Of a DNA stretch of 64,000 bases, positions 17,400 to 26,176 are shown in pieces. Origin of the DNA: Microcystis aeruginosa FD4 (lineage in GTDB: Bacteria; Cyanobacteriota; Cyanobacteriia; Cyanobacteriales; Microcystaceae); the NCBI RefSeq assembly GCF_009792235.1, contig NZ_CP046973.1, forward strand, positions 5,332,001 to 5,396,000, read 5' to 3'. A model generated the notes under the pieces. It saw nothing but the letters and a program-made list of their open reading frames with translations, had not been told where the DNA came from and searched no databases. The number at the start of each line of letters is the position of its first letter. Position 1 is the stretch's first letter. A program made the translations under genes and the position numbers.

Positions 17400-18134
17400 A
17401 TGACAGTGGGTCTTTATTTATATGGAATATTTCCCGAACCAGTTCCTGACGGACTGGTTTTGCAAGGGATTGATAATGAACCAGTTCACAGTGAGATGAT
17501 TGATGGTTTTAGTTTTCTCTACTCCGCTGCTCATAAAGAGAAGTATTTGGCATCCCGTCGCTATTTAATTTGCCATGAAAAAGTCTTAGAAACTGTCATG
17601 GAAGCAGGGTTTACAACGTTGTTGCCCCTGCGGTTTGGCTTAGTTATCAAAACCTGGGAATCCGTTACCGAACAACTAATTACTCCCTATAAAACCCAAC
17701 TGAAAGAATTATTTGCTAAACTGTCAGGACAACGAGAGGTTAGCATTAAGATTTTTTGGGATAATCAGTGGGAGTTACAAGCTGCTTTGGAGTCTAATCC
17801 TAAGTTAAAGCAAGAACGGGATGCGATGATGGGGAAAAACTTAAATATGGAAGAAATTATCCATATAGGTCAAATGATTGAAGGCGCTGTATTGCAACGG
17901 AAACAAGACATTATTCAAGTCTTTAGAGATAAATTAAATCATTGCGCCCAAGAGGTGATTGAAAGCGATCCGATGACGGATGACATGATTTACAATGCAG
18001 CTTATTTAATTCCCTGGGAGCAAGAGCCGGAATTTAGCCAAAACGTTGAAGCGATCGATCAGCAGTTTGGTGATCGCCTAAGAATTCGCTATAACAATTT
18101 AACTGCACCCTATACCTTTGCCCAACTTATCTAA
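17400..18134 (+). CDS. gvpF: Gas vesicle protein F (GvpF/GvpL family)
   Basis: 244 residues with the two-part GvpF/L fold: an N-terminal domain (about 1-110, including HEKVLETVMEAGFTTLLPLR and FGLVI) and a C-terminal domain ending in YNNLTAPYTFAQLI. GvpF family members bind GvpA and act as assembly factors at the gas-facing side or as chaperones. Start at ATG 17400 with GGGAG eight bases upstream. Central gene of the gvpK-gvpF-gvpG operon. Confidence 0.95.
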   Translation: MTVGLYLYGIFPEPVPDGLVLQGIDNEPVHSEMIDGFSFLYSAAHKEKYLASRRYLICHEKVLETVMEAGFTTLLPLRFGLVIKTWESVTEQLITPYKTQLKELFAKLSGQREVSIKIFWDNQWELQAALESNPKLKQERDAMMGKNLNMEEIIHIGQMIEGAVLQRKQDIIQVFRDKLNHCAQEVIESDPMTDDMIYNAAYLIPWEQEPEFSQNVEAIDQQFGDRLRIRYNNLTAPYTFAQLI

Positions 18135-18148
18135 GGAGAGTATTAGTT

Positions 18149-18415
18149 ATGTTTCTCGATCTCTTACTTCTTCCTGTTACCGGTCCTATTGGGGGTCTAA
18201 TCTGGATTGGGGAGAAAATTCAAGAGCGTGCAGATATAGAATATGATGAGGCGGAAAATTTGCACAAATTATTATTATCCTTACAACTAGCTTACGATAT
18301 GGGCAATATTTCCGAGGAAGAGTTTGAAATTCAGGAAGAAGAACTTTTATTAAAAATTCAAGCCTTAGAAGAAGAAGAAGAGGAGGCAGAAAACCAATCT
18401 GAATCTTCTCTCTAA
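18149..18415 (+). CDS. gvpG: Gas vesicle protein G
   Basis: 88 residues: a short hydrophobic N-terminus (FLDLLLLPVTGPIGGLIWIG), a helical middle and a very acidic tail (LEEEEEEAENQ). This is the usual GvpG pattern. It starts 15 bases after gvpF with AAGGAG upstream. GvpG is an essential, probably chaperone-like assembly protein. Confidence 0.92.
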   Translation: MFLDLLLLPVTGPIGGLIWIGEKIQERADIEYDEAENLHKLLLSLQLAYDMGNISEEEFEIQEEELLLKIQALEEEEEEAENQSESSL

Positions 18416-18569
18416 AATTTTTCTATACTTCCCAGTTTCAGAACTGGCAATCTTTCCCACCCTATAGGCCATGAACAAAATCACAAATTGTAGCGACGCT
18501 TAGTAAGGGCGGCTTTGACAAGCTCAAGAACTCGTTGAAGCTTGGTCAGAACTAGCCCTTGATTAAGCC

Positions 18570-18905
18570 TTAATATTCTAGGTAAAAAGCTTGGAAATTA
18601 CTAGAATTATTATTAGAGGAGTGAGCAACAGTTTTGGGGTAATCAGGTTTTTTAGCTACAATAGGAGGATTGACTGTACGCAAATTTTGAATACTTTGTT
18701 CTGTAGTCTCAATTTGATCTGTCACAAACGTCAGACGACTTTTTAACTGCTGAATCTGCCGCTCCATCATTTCTAATTTTTCTTGGATACGTTGTTTTTC
18801 AGTAATTAACTTATAAAGCTCAAGCTGCTGATCTGCTTCAGATTGTTTCCGAGGCATAGTGCTAATTTTAGATCTAATTGGTCTGGGTGAACGAGTGGTT
18901 GTCAT
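18570..18905 (-). CDS. gvpV: Gas vesicle protein V, opposite strand
   Basis: 111 residues. The N-terminus is basic and Ser/Thr/Arg-rich (MTTTRSPRPIRSKI), the middle is a coiled coil (about 25-80, EKLEMMERQIQQLKSRL) and the tail is low-complexity with an Asn/Ser run. Position between gvpG and gvpW matches the Microcystis cluster, where gvpV was shown to be needed for gas vesicles. The ATG at 18905 has AGGG upstream. Being convergent with gvpG and divergent from gvpW, it must have its own promoter in the ~90 bp shared with gvpW. Confidence 0.8.
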   Translation of the reverse strand: MTTTRSPRPIRSKISTMPRKQSEADQQLELYKLITEKQRIQEKLEMMERQIQQLKSRLTFVTDQIETTEQSIQNLRTVNPPIVAKKPDYPKTVAHSSNNNSSNFQAFYLEY

Positions 18906-18997
18906 AACAATCCCTGAATAACTTAGAATATTCTAGCATATCAACGCCCCAATATAAAAACTTGTAAAAAATCCTAAGTTTTCTTTTGGTAAACCCT

Positions 18998-19681
18998 ATG
19001 AAATTGTACAATCTATATACTTACGCTTTTTTGAAAACCCCCAGAGAAAGCCTAAAATTACCGGTTGGAATGGCTAACCCATTGTTACTGATAACTGGTG
19101 GAGACCTCTCGGCCGTAGTCGAAACCGAAGTTTGTTTAGACACTTTACAAAATGATGATGAACGCTTGATTCAATCGGTTTTATGTCACGATCGAGTCAT
19201 CTGTCAATTATTTCAACAAACCACTATTTTACCCCTACGTTTTGGCACATCTTTTTTAGAGGCAGAAAATTTATTGACTCATCTTTATTCTCATGCCCAA
19301 GAATATCAAGAAAAAATTGAAGAACTTGAGGGAAAAGGAGAATATCTTTTAAAATCTATTCCCCGTAAGCCAGAGGAGCCTGTACTCTCTTCTGAAAGCA
19401 GGGGCAGACAATATTTTTTAGCCAAAAAACAGCTTTATGAAGCCCAACAAGATTTTTATACTTTGCAAGGTTCAGAATGGCAAAATCTCGGGCATTTAGT
19501 GACCCAAAGCTATCCGTCAACGAGGATTATTACTGCTCCAGGGACAGAATCACGAATTTATCTTTTAGTTAGTTTTCAAGAAGAACCTTTACTAATCGAG
19601 CAAGTCTTGCATTGGCAGAAAGCTTGCCCCCGTTGGGAATTACAATTAGGACAAGTTTCTCCCCCCTATCACTTTACTTAA
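18998..19681 (+). CDS. gvpW: Gas vesicle protein W (GvpF/GvpL family)
   Basis: 227 residues. The start is taken at the ATG at 18998; an upstream TTG at 18986 is less likely. The sequence has GvpF/L family marks: NLYTYAFL at the N-terminus, CHDRVICQLFQQTTILPLRF in the first domain, and GQVSPPYHF at the end. It is a distant paralogue of gvpF in the same cluster. The next gene (double ATPase) starts only 12 bases after its stop, pointing to co-transcription and a shared role. Confidence 0.88.
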   Translation: MKLYNLYTYAFLKTPRESLKLPVGMANPLLLITGGDLSAVVETEVCLDTLQNDDERLIQSVLCHDRVICQLFQQTTILPLRFGTSFLEAENLLTHLYSHAQEYQEKIEELEGKGEYLLKSIPRKPEEPVLSSESRGRQYFLAKKQLYEAQQDFYTLQGSEWQNLGHLVTQSYPSTRIITAPGTESRIYLLVSFQEEPLLIEQVLHWQKACPRWELQLGQVSPPYHFT

Positions 19682-19693
19682 CTTGATTTCTCT

Positions 19694-21595
19694 ATGACTA
19701 ACTTTAACTTGGTAAATAACTCTCTAAGTCGTTATGACACTCGACATTTAGTTATGTTTAGTGGCAAAGGAGGAGTGGGAAAAACTACCCTTTCCTGTGG
19801 ATTTGCTCGCCGTTGGGCTAAATTATTTCCCGAGGAACAAATACTATTAATCTCAACCGATCCGGCTCATTCTTTAGGGGATGTATTGCAAACAGAAGTT
19901 AGCGATCAAGCATCACCTGTAAAAGACTTATCCAACTTAAAAGTTAGGGCATTAGATGCGGAAAAATTGCTCTTAGAATTTAAAGAAAAATACGGAAAAT
20001 TTTTAGAACTTTTAGTAGAACGGGGCAGTTTTGTTGAAGGAGAAGATTTAACTCCTGTTTGGGATTTAGACTGGCCAGGTTTAGATGAAATTATGGGTCT
20101 ATTAGAAATTCAACGATTACTAATCGAGAATGTTGTAGATCGAATTGTTGTTGATATGGCTCCCTCTGGTCATACCTTGAATTTATTGGGAATTAAAGAC
20201 TTTTTAGAGATTATTTTAAATTCTCTAGAGTTGTTTCAAGAAAAACATCGTGTTATTTCGCAAACTTTTTCAAAAACCTACAATGCCGATGATGTGGATG
20301 ACTTTTTAGTGAAAACACAATCAGAATTAACCGAAGGCAAACGAATCCTACAAGATCGGGATTTTACCCTTTGTTTAATTGTGGCAATTGCCGAACCGAT
20401 GAGTTTATTAGAAACCGAACGATTACTCAATAGTTTGCATCACTTAAATATTCCCTGCGGCAGCTTATTCATTAATCGCATTTTAACGGATCCTAATCAA
20501 AATTTAGATCGCTATAGTGAGCAACAGCAACTCCTCGATAAATTCCTAAAAATTCCAGGTCAGGAGACAATTTTTACCCTGCCCCAACAGGCAAAAGAAC
20601 CCCTAGGAGGTGAAGCATTAGATCAGATCATGAGTCAAATTAAAATCCTCGAACAAGTAGAATTTATTGCGCCACCTCCTATTCAATGGCCGCAAAAAAT
20701 TCTGCCGAGTTTTAGTGATTTTATTGACGACAAACGCCAACTAATTATCATTGGTGGCAAGGGGGGGGTGGGAAAAACCACCGTTGCCGCAGCCATTGGT
20801 TGGGCGTTAGCTAATCGTCATCCCGAGCAAAAAATTAGAATTATTTCTATTGATCCAGCGCATTCTTTGGGAGATGCCTTTGGGACAAAGTTAGGACATC
20901 AATCCACACAATTAACTGATAATTTAAGTGGTCAAGAAGTTGATGCTAATATCATTTTAGAAAAATTTCGGGATGATTATTTATGGGAACTGGCAGAAAT
21001 GATTAGTGGTGAAGGTAAGGAAGAAGGGAACATCAAACTAGCTTATACTCCGGAAGCTTGGCGACAAATTGTTGCTCAATCTCTGCCAGGAATTGATGAA
21101 ATGTTATCCCTAGTAAAAGTAATGGAGTTATTAGACCAGAAACAACAAGATTTGATTATTTTAGATACGGCTCCTACCGGTCATCTCCTGCGATTTTTGG
21201 AAATGCCAACGGCTTTAGGAGATTGGTTGAGTTGGATTTTTAAGCTTTGGATGAAATATCAAAATGTCTTAGGGCGTGTAGATTTAATGGGACGATTGCG
21301 AACCTTAAGACAACAAGTGATGTCTGCCCAGAAAAAACTCAAAGACCCCCAACATACAGAATTTATTGGAGTTTTGCAAGCCCAAGATGCTATCGTTGCC
21401 GAACAACTGCGATTGACAGCATCTTTGAAAAAAATGGGAGTCTATCAACGTTATGTCGTGCAGAATCGTTATCATGCTAATGAGGAAATTGATCGGGATT
21501 TATTCCCGGATCAAACTTTGATCCGCTTACCCAGTTTACCCCGGTCAGTAGAACCTCTAGCCCGGGTAAAAGGCGCAGCAGATCTGTTATTTTAA
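19694..21595 (+). CDS. ArsA/Get3-family tandem ATPase linked to gas vesicle genes
   Basis: 633 residues made of two homologous ArsA-type halves. First half: P-loop GKGGVGKTT at 24-32, switch I STDPAHSLGD, switch II-type DMAPSGHTL. Second half: P-loop GKGGVGKTT at 354-362, ISIDPAHSLGD and DTAPTGHLLRF. Arsenic-efflux ArsA also has two halves, but no arsB, arsD or arsR lies nearby. Get3/ArsA homologues can carry hydrophobic tail-anchored proteins. The gene lies 12 bases after gvpW, so I infer a chaperone role for GvpA-like subunits. An arsenite pump ATPase is the alternative, but the neighbourhood does not support it. Confidence 0.85.
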   Translation: MTNFNLVNNSLSRYDTRHLVMFSGKGGVGKTTLSCGFARRWAKLFPEEQILLISTDPAHSLGDVLQTEVSDQASPVKDLSNLKVRALDAEKLLLEFKEKYGKFLELLVERGSFVEGEDLTPVWDLDWPGLDEIMGLLEIQRLLIENVVDRIVVDMAPSGHTLNLLGIKDFLEIILNSLELFQEKHRVISQTFSKTYNADDVDDFLVKTQSELTEGKRILQDRDFTLCLIVAIAEPMSLLETERLLNSLHHLNIPCGSLFINRILTDPNQNLDRYSEQQQLLDKFLKIPGQETIFTLPQQAKEPLGGEALDQIMSQIKILEQVEFIAPPPIQWPQKILPSFSDFIDDKRQLIIIGGKGGVGKTTVAAAIGWALANRHPEQKIRIISIDPAHSLGDAFGTKLGHQSTQLTDNLSGQEVDANIILEKFRDDYLWELAEMISGEGKEEGNIKLAYTPEAWRQIVAQSLPGIDEMLSLVKVMELLDQKQQDLIILDTAPTGHLLRFLEMPTALGDWLSWIFKLWMKYQNVLGRVDLMGRLRTLRQQVMSAQKKLKDPQHTEFIGVLQAQDAIVAEQLRLTASLKKMGVYQRYVVQNRYHANEEIDRDLFPDQTLIRLPSLPRSVEPLARVKGAADLLF

Positions 21596-21678
21596 AGGTA
21601 ATTAGTCTGATCAAGTCGGACTTCTTAACCCCATCTATCACCCAGTCCCCATCTTTCACTTGACTCAGGAGAAATTTT

Positions 21679-23523
21679 ATGGCAGAATTATTCAAAGGCT
21701 TCGAGCAATTAGTCGAACTGGCTAAAATCTTGGAAGAGAAACTGGAAAAAGGGGAAATTAAAACCGAAATGCAATTTAATTCTCGTCCCTTGAGTAATAT
21801 TCCCCGTTCTGGCGGTATTCCCCGTTCAGGGGGAGTTTCTCGTCCGAGCAATTCTGGCGGGGATGATTTTGAGGTCAATCGCCATCGCTCATCCTCCACT
21901 GATTCAGAGGTTAAAGACAGTATGACACCGCCCGAAGGACCGACCACGGCTTCCCTGAAAGATGTTGGTGGCTTGACGGAAGTGATTAAAGAACTCAAAG
22001 AACTAATTGCCATTCCCCTGAAACGCCCCGACTTGTTGGCCAAGTTAGGACTTGAACCCACTCGCGGCGTTCTCTTAGTCGGACCACCTGGAACCGGTAA
22101 AACCCTGACTGCCCGTGCTTTGGCCGAAGAACTCGGTGTTAACTATATTGCCTTAGTCGGACCTGAGGTGATCAGCAAATATTATGGGGAAGCCGAGCAA
22201 AAACTGCGGGGAATTTTTGAGAAAGCCGGTAAGAATGCGCCTTGTATCGTTTTTATTGACGAAATTGATAGCATGGCACCCGATCGCAGTAAAGTTGAAG
22301 GGGAAGTAGAAAAAAGACTGGTGGCCCAATTGCTGGGTTTAATGGATGGCTTTGCCCAAAGCCAAGGGGTGATTGTTCTAGCGGCGACAAACCGTCCCGA
22401 CCATCTTGACCCTGCCCTCCGTCGCCCTGGACGGTTTGACCGAGAAGTCCTCTTTCGGGTGCCTGACCGCAAGGGCCGTTTAGAAATCCTCCATATTCTC
22501 ACCCGTTCCATGCCCCTAGATGAATCAGTTTCCCTAGATTTGATTGCCGATAATGCGGTGGGATTTGTCGGGTCAGATTTAAAAGCCGTTTGCCAGAAAG
22601 CGGCCTATAGTGCTTTGCGACGCCAGGTTCCTACGATTGACTCGCAAATTCCGGAAACAATGACGGTGGTTCAAGCCGACTTTTTGCAAGCCCTTAAAGA
22701 AGTTAAACCGGCGGTATTGCGGTCTGTGGAGGTGGAATCTCCCCATGTGGCCTGGGACAATATTGGCGGACTTGAACAGATTAAACAAACCCTACAGGAG
22801 TCCGTGGAAGGGGCATTACTCCATCCGCAATTATATACGCAAACCAAAGCCCAAGCTCCCAAAGGGATTTTACTTTGGGGTCCCCCCGGAACGGGAAAAA
22901 CCTTATTGGCCAAAGCGGTTGCATCTCAGGCGCGAGCTAATTTTATTAGTATTAATGGACCTGAGCTTTTGAGTAAATGGGTGGGTGCGAGTGAACAAGC
23001 GGTGCGTGAGTTGTTTGCCAAAGCTCGTCAGGCAGCCCCTTGTGTGGTTTTTATTGATGAAATTGATACTTTAGCACCAGCAAGAGGTCGTTATAGTGGG
23101 GATTCAGGCGTGAGTGACCGGGTTGTGGGACAAATCCTCACGGAGTTAGATGGGTTGCAAACGGGGGCAACGATTTTAGTGATTGGAGCCACTAATCGCC
23201 CAGATGCCTTAGACCCAGCCTTATTGCGAGCGGGACGGTTGGATTTACAGTTAAAAGTTGATTTACCGAATGCCTCTAGTCGTTTAGCAATTCTCGGGGT
23301 TCATAATGATGAACGTCCTTTAGAGGATGTGGATTTAGGCTATTGGGCCGAGGCAACCGAAGGCTGGAATGGCGCAGATTTAGCGTTATTATGTAACCAA
23401 GCGGCACTGATGGCAATTCGTCGTTATCGCCATCAGGGAATGACTGACCCGGCTGAGATTCGCATTACAACGGCTGATTTTAATCATGCTTACCAACTGT
23501 TGGTTGAACAGCGTGCCAATTGA
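21679..23523 (+). CDS. Cdc48-type double AAA ATPase linked to gas vesicle genes
   Basis: 614 residues with two AAA domains: D1 with Walker A GPPGTGKT at 135-142 and Walker B IVFIDEID at 190-197; D2 with Walker A at 401-408 and VVFIDEID. Both show the second-region-of-homology pattern ATNRPD.LDPALRR.GRFD / ATNRPDALDPALLRAGRLD. Canonical Cdc48 has a double-psi-barrel N domain. Here the N-terminus is a short helix (residues 3-30, EQLVELAKILEEKLEKGEIK) and a linker with repeated IPRSGG. GGAG precedes the ATG. It lies 83 bases after the ArsA-like gene, same strand. Likely a remodelling or unfolding motor for gas vesicle assembly or turnover. Confidence 0.88.
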   Translation: MAELFKGFEQLVELAKILEEKLEKGEIKTEMQFNSRPLSNIPRSGGIPRSGGVSRPSNSGGDDFEVNRHRSSSTDSEVKDSMTPPEGPTTASLKDVGGLTEVIKELKELIAIPLKRPDLLAKLGLEPTRGVLLVGPPGTGKTLTARALAEELGVNYIALVGPEVISKYYGEAEQKLRGIFEKAGKNAPCIVFIDEIDSMAPDRSKVEGEVEKRLVAQLLGLMDGFAQSQGVIVLAATNRPDHLDPALRRPGRFDREVLFRVPDRKGRLEILHILTRSMPLDESVSLDLIADNAVGFVGSDLKAVCQKAAYSALRRQVPTIDSQIPETMTVVQADFLQALKEVKPAVLRSVEVESPHVAWDNIGGLEQIKQTLQESVEGALLHPQLYTQTKAQAPKGILLWGPPGTGKTLLAKAVASQARANFISINGPELLSKWVGASEQAVRELFAKARQAAPCVVFIDEIDTLAPARGRYSGDSGVSDRVVGQILTELDGLQTGATILVIGATNRPDALDPALLRAGRLDLQLKVDLPNASSRLAILGVHNDERPLEDVDLGYWAEATEGWNGADLALLCNQAALMAIRRYRHQGMTDPAEIRITTADFNHAYQLLVEQRAN

Positions 23524-23529
23524 TTTTTT

Positions 23530-23905
23530 TTCCCCCTACTTAGGGTTTGCTGAAAAAGTAGGGGCGAAGCATTCGGATAGAAAATCTACGGTTTCACCGA
23601 TAGGTTATTGCCCGAAGGCTTCGCCCTTACAGGACGCGGGCCGATGAAGACGCAAGGTTTTGAACCACGATTCTCTCAAAATCTTGCACCTGTTTCGCAA
23701 AACAGGACCCTAAAACCCTTACCTCGTCTATATTTCACATTTATTCAGCAACCCCTAATTAGGGTTTGCGGCAATAAGTTTTTCCTGGGGGCAGGGTGTG
23801 GGGTATAGGCTTTACCGATTTTGAGGGGGTCAATTACCTAATTTTCAGGGAAAAAGTACCTGAATTTTCCCGCCGATCACTTTTGGGGCAGGATTCAAGA
23901 GCGCT
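23530..23905. repeat. Dispersed-repeat cluster downstream of the gvp region
   Basis: No gene. It holds a hairpin element (GTAGGGGCGAAGCATTCGG ... CCGAAGGCTTCGCCC, 23556-23627), a GGTTTTGAACCACG...TTGCACCT block also seen near 48271, a TTCAGCAACCCCTAATTAGGG block also near 48330, and a stretch (23800-23880) that is the reverse complement of sequence near 54340-54450. It looks like stacked MITE-type elements. Confidence 0.6.
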
Positions 23906-23941
23906 GTTTAGGGATAAATGACTGTTCCTCGGCAATATTGT

Positions 23942-25507
23942 CTAGCTTTTGAGCGTTTTTTCCAGCTGGGCTACCCTTGCTTTCTGTTGCTTCAAATCGG
24001 CTAGTTGTTTTAGTAATTGTTCTCTGACTTCATAGCGATAGGCAAAAAAATGCTCACCTATCCCTAGGGTCGCTAGATACTCTTCTAGCAGACGGGGCTT
24101 GACCCAGGCAATCACCGCCAGTTGCCACCAGAAACGGAACCGCGTCGGTCGGACAATCCCCTGCCGCCAGAGCAAGGAACGGAACAATTGCCACTGTTGC
24201 CAATCTAATTTACGGTTCGATTTGCCGCGCCATCCCCCCATGATCATGAAATGGTTGAAGGTTCGTTTCAGGTAGTTAACAGGATCGTAGATTTCCCAGA
24301 AAGCATCGATGTATTCTTCGGTAATCTCTTCCACTGGGCGAGTTGGCTCAAAGTTCATCATCGCTCCCTGATGAAAAGTACCCATACCATCCACCAGACG
24401 ACCTTCCCGTTGCAGGCGATTCCACAGGGCGGTATTTTGCAGTGCTTGGAGCAGGCTAAACTGCCCCTGGGGAATACTCGCCTCCATAATAAACTCTTTG
24501 ATCCGCTGCCCTGCGCCTGGTTTCTCATTGTCAAAACCGATAATGAAGCCAGACATAATCTGCAGCCCCATGCGGGTAATTTTGTGACAGGATTCGATCA
24601 GGGATTGGCGGGTGTTTTGAACCTTGTTAATGCCCATTAAGCTATCGGTATCTGGGGTCTCAATCCCCATAAACACCAGCATAAAGCCGGCCTTGACCAT
24701 TAACTCGATCAGTTCGCTGTCTTCGGCCAGATTAAGGGAAGCTTCCGTAATCAGTTTAAAGGGATACTGATGTTGTTCCATCCAGGGGATCAACTCCCGC
24801 AGAAACACCTTGGCATTCCGCTTATTGCCAATGAAGTTGTCATCGACAACAAAAATGTAGCGCCTCCAGCCCAGTTGATATAACGTCTCCAACTCAGCCA
24901 ACATTTGTTCTGGGGTTTTGGTGCGCGGTTTGCGGCCATAGAGGTTGATGATGTCACAAAATTCGCATTGAAAGGGGCAACCGCGAGAAAACTGCACGGT
25001 AATCGCCAGATAGGCATCCAGATCTAGTAGATCATAGCGGGCGATCGGTGTCATGGTGACATCGGGTTTCTCGCTGGCTCTAAAGACACCACTCGGTTCA
25101 CCCCGCTCCAGGGCCGCCAGGAACAGCGGGATTGTCAGTTCTCCTTCATCGAGAATCAGGTAATCTGCCCCAGCTTTTTGGGCAACTTCTGGATAGGAGG
25201 TGGGGTAAGGCCCGCCCACAGCCACTTTTTTACCCAACTGCAACCCTTTGGCAATCAATTCTTGAAAGTCCTTTTTCTGAATGATCATGGCGGAGATGAT
25301 TACCAGATCGCACCACTCCCAATCCGAAGCTGTTTCTAATCGGACATTGCGATCAACAAACCGGATTTCCCAATCGGATGGTAACAGGGCTGCCACCGTA
25401 ATTAAACCCAGGGGCGGATTAGTTGATCTTAAACCGGCTAGATCTAAAGTCTCTTGATAGGACCAAAAGGAGTTGGGCATCAGCGGCCACAGTAATAGGG
25501 CTTTCAT
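23942..25507 (-). CDS. B12-binding radical SAM protein (DUF4070 type)
   Basis: 521 residues. The N-terminal cobalamin-binding-like domain (1-150) includes STNPPLGLITVAALLP and VAVGGPYPTSYPE. The radical SAM core has the cluster cysteines Cys177, Cys181 and Cys184 in RGCPFQCEFCDI. The C-terminal ~120 residues fit DUF4070. Related enzymes include hopanoid-modifying and methyltransferase types, but the substrate here cannot be told. The protein ends in a lysine-rich coiled coil. No obvious partner gene flanks it. The start ATG at 25507 is plausible. Confidence 0.85.
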   Translation of the reverse strand: MKALLLWPLMPNSFWSYQETLDLAGLRSTNPPLGLITVAALLPSDWEIRFVDRNVRLETASDWEWCDLVIISAMIIQKKDFQELIAKGLQLGKKVAVGGPYPTSYPEVAQKAGADYLILDEGELTIPLFLAALERGEPSGVFRASEKPDVTMTPIARYDLLDLDAYLAITVQFSRGCPFQCEFCDIINLYGRKPRTKTPEQMLAELETLYQLGWRRYIFVVDDNFIGNKRNAKVFLRELIPWMEQHQYPFKLITEASLNLAEDSELIELMVKAGFMLVFMGIETPDTDSLMGINKVQNTRQSLIESCHKITRMGLQIMSGFIIGFDNEKPGAGQRIKEFIMEASIPQGQFSLLQALQNTALWNRLQREGRLVDGMGTFHQGAMMNFEPTRPVEEITEEYIDAFWEIYDPVNYLKRTFNHFMIMGGWRGKSNRKLDWQQWQLFRSLLWRQGIVRPTRFRFWWQLAVIAWVKPRLLEEYLATLGIGEHFFAYRYEVREQLLKQLADLKQQKARVAQLEKTLKS

Positions 25508-26176
25508 TCAGGTGTCTCCAGTGAAGAAGCTAGATGCTTTACATACTAGCCACAAAGCCCAAGTCGATCAAGACTTTTTTAACATCTTTTTTGACTAATA
25601 AATTAGTTCTAAATAAATCGTGAAAAAACAGCAATTTTTTCGAGATTAGCCCAATTAAATGAACAATGGTTGCTAAAAACTCGTGTTTTACCATTTTTAT
25701 CAAGGCGCTGTAGTATCTGTGGGCATCTTTTGGGTATTTTTGGGTAGGTTCCCTAAAAAATGCTGATTCTGACAAACCCTCTTAAAATTCGCAAGCACCG
25801 AATAGTAAGGGTTTCAGTCCCTAGGAAGTCTGTTTGATCGGTAAAACACGAGTTACTAGACATCTTCACAATGACTATTTCTGGTCAGGTAAACATAAGC
25901 GTAATTACAATATTTTATACCGAACCATCATGACTCAACTACCAGAAAATATAGTTTATGTCTCTTTAATTTTCGACAATGAATAAACTAAATAACTGGT
26001 AATTATGGTCAAATTTATGACCAAGATCAATTATAGTCAGCTACTTGATCCGATTAATTCTCCTCCCTTAGCAGAGGAACAATCTCGCAGATAGACAGTC
26101 AATCATCCTTGGGTGCGATTGTCTGGTTTTAACTAACTGCGGTAGAATTAACCTAAACTCTCTATCGGCAAATTCG
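25508..26176. other. Long intergenic region without recognisable gene
   Basis: AT-rich sequence between divergently transcribed genes. A 78-codon frame on the minus strand (25539-25775) has no start signal or recognisable domain. Promoters for both flanking genes should lie here, but none stands out. Confidence 0.4.

Noticed and set aside
19694..21595. Arsenic resistance ATPase ArsA
   Set aside because: The fold fits, but no arsB, arsD, arsC or arsR is nearby, and the gene is tightly linked to gvpW. I favour a gas vesicle role, while an arsenite role is not excluded.
25539..25775. 78-codon minus-strand frame between the radical SAM and Old Yellow Enzyme genes
   Set aside because: No ribosome binding site, no recognisable domain, and the composition is that of AT-rich spacer.
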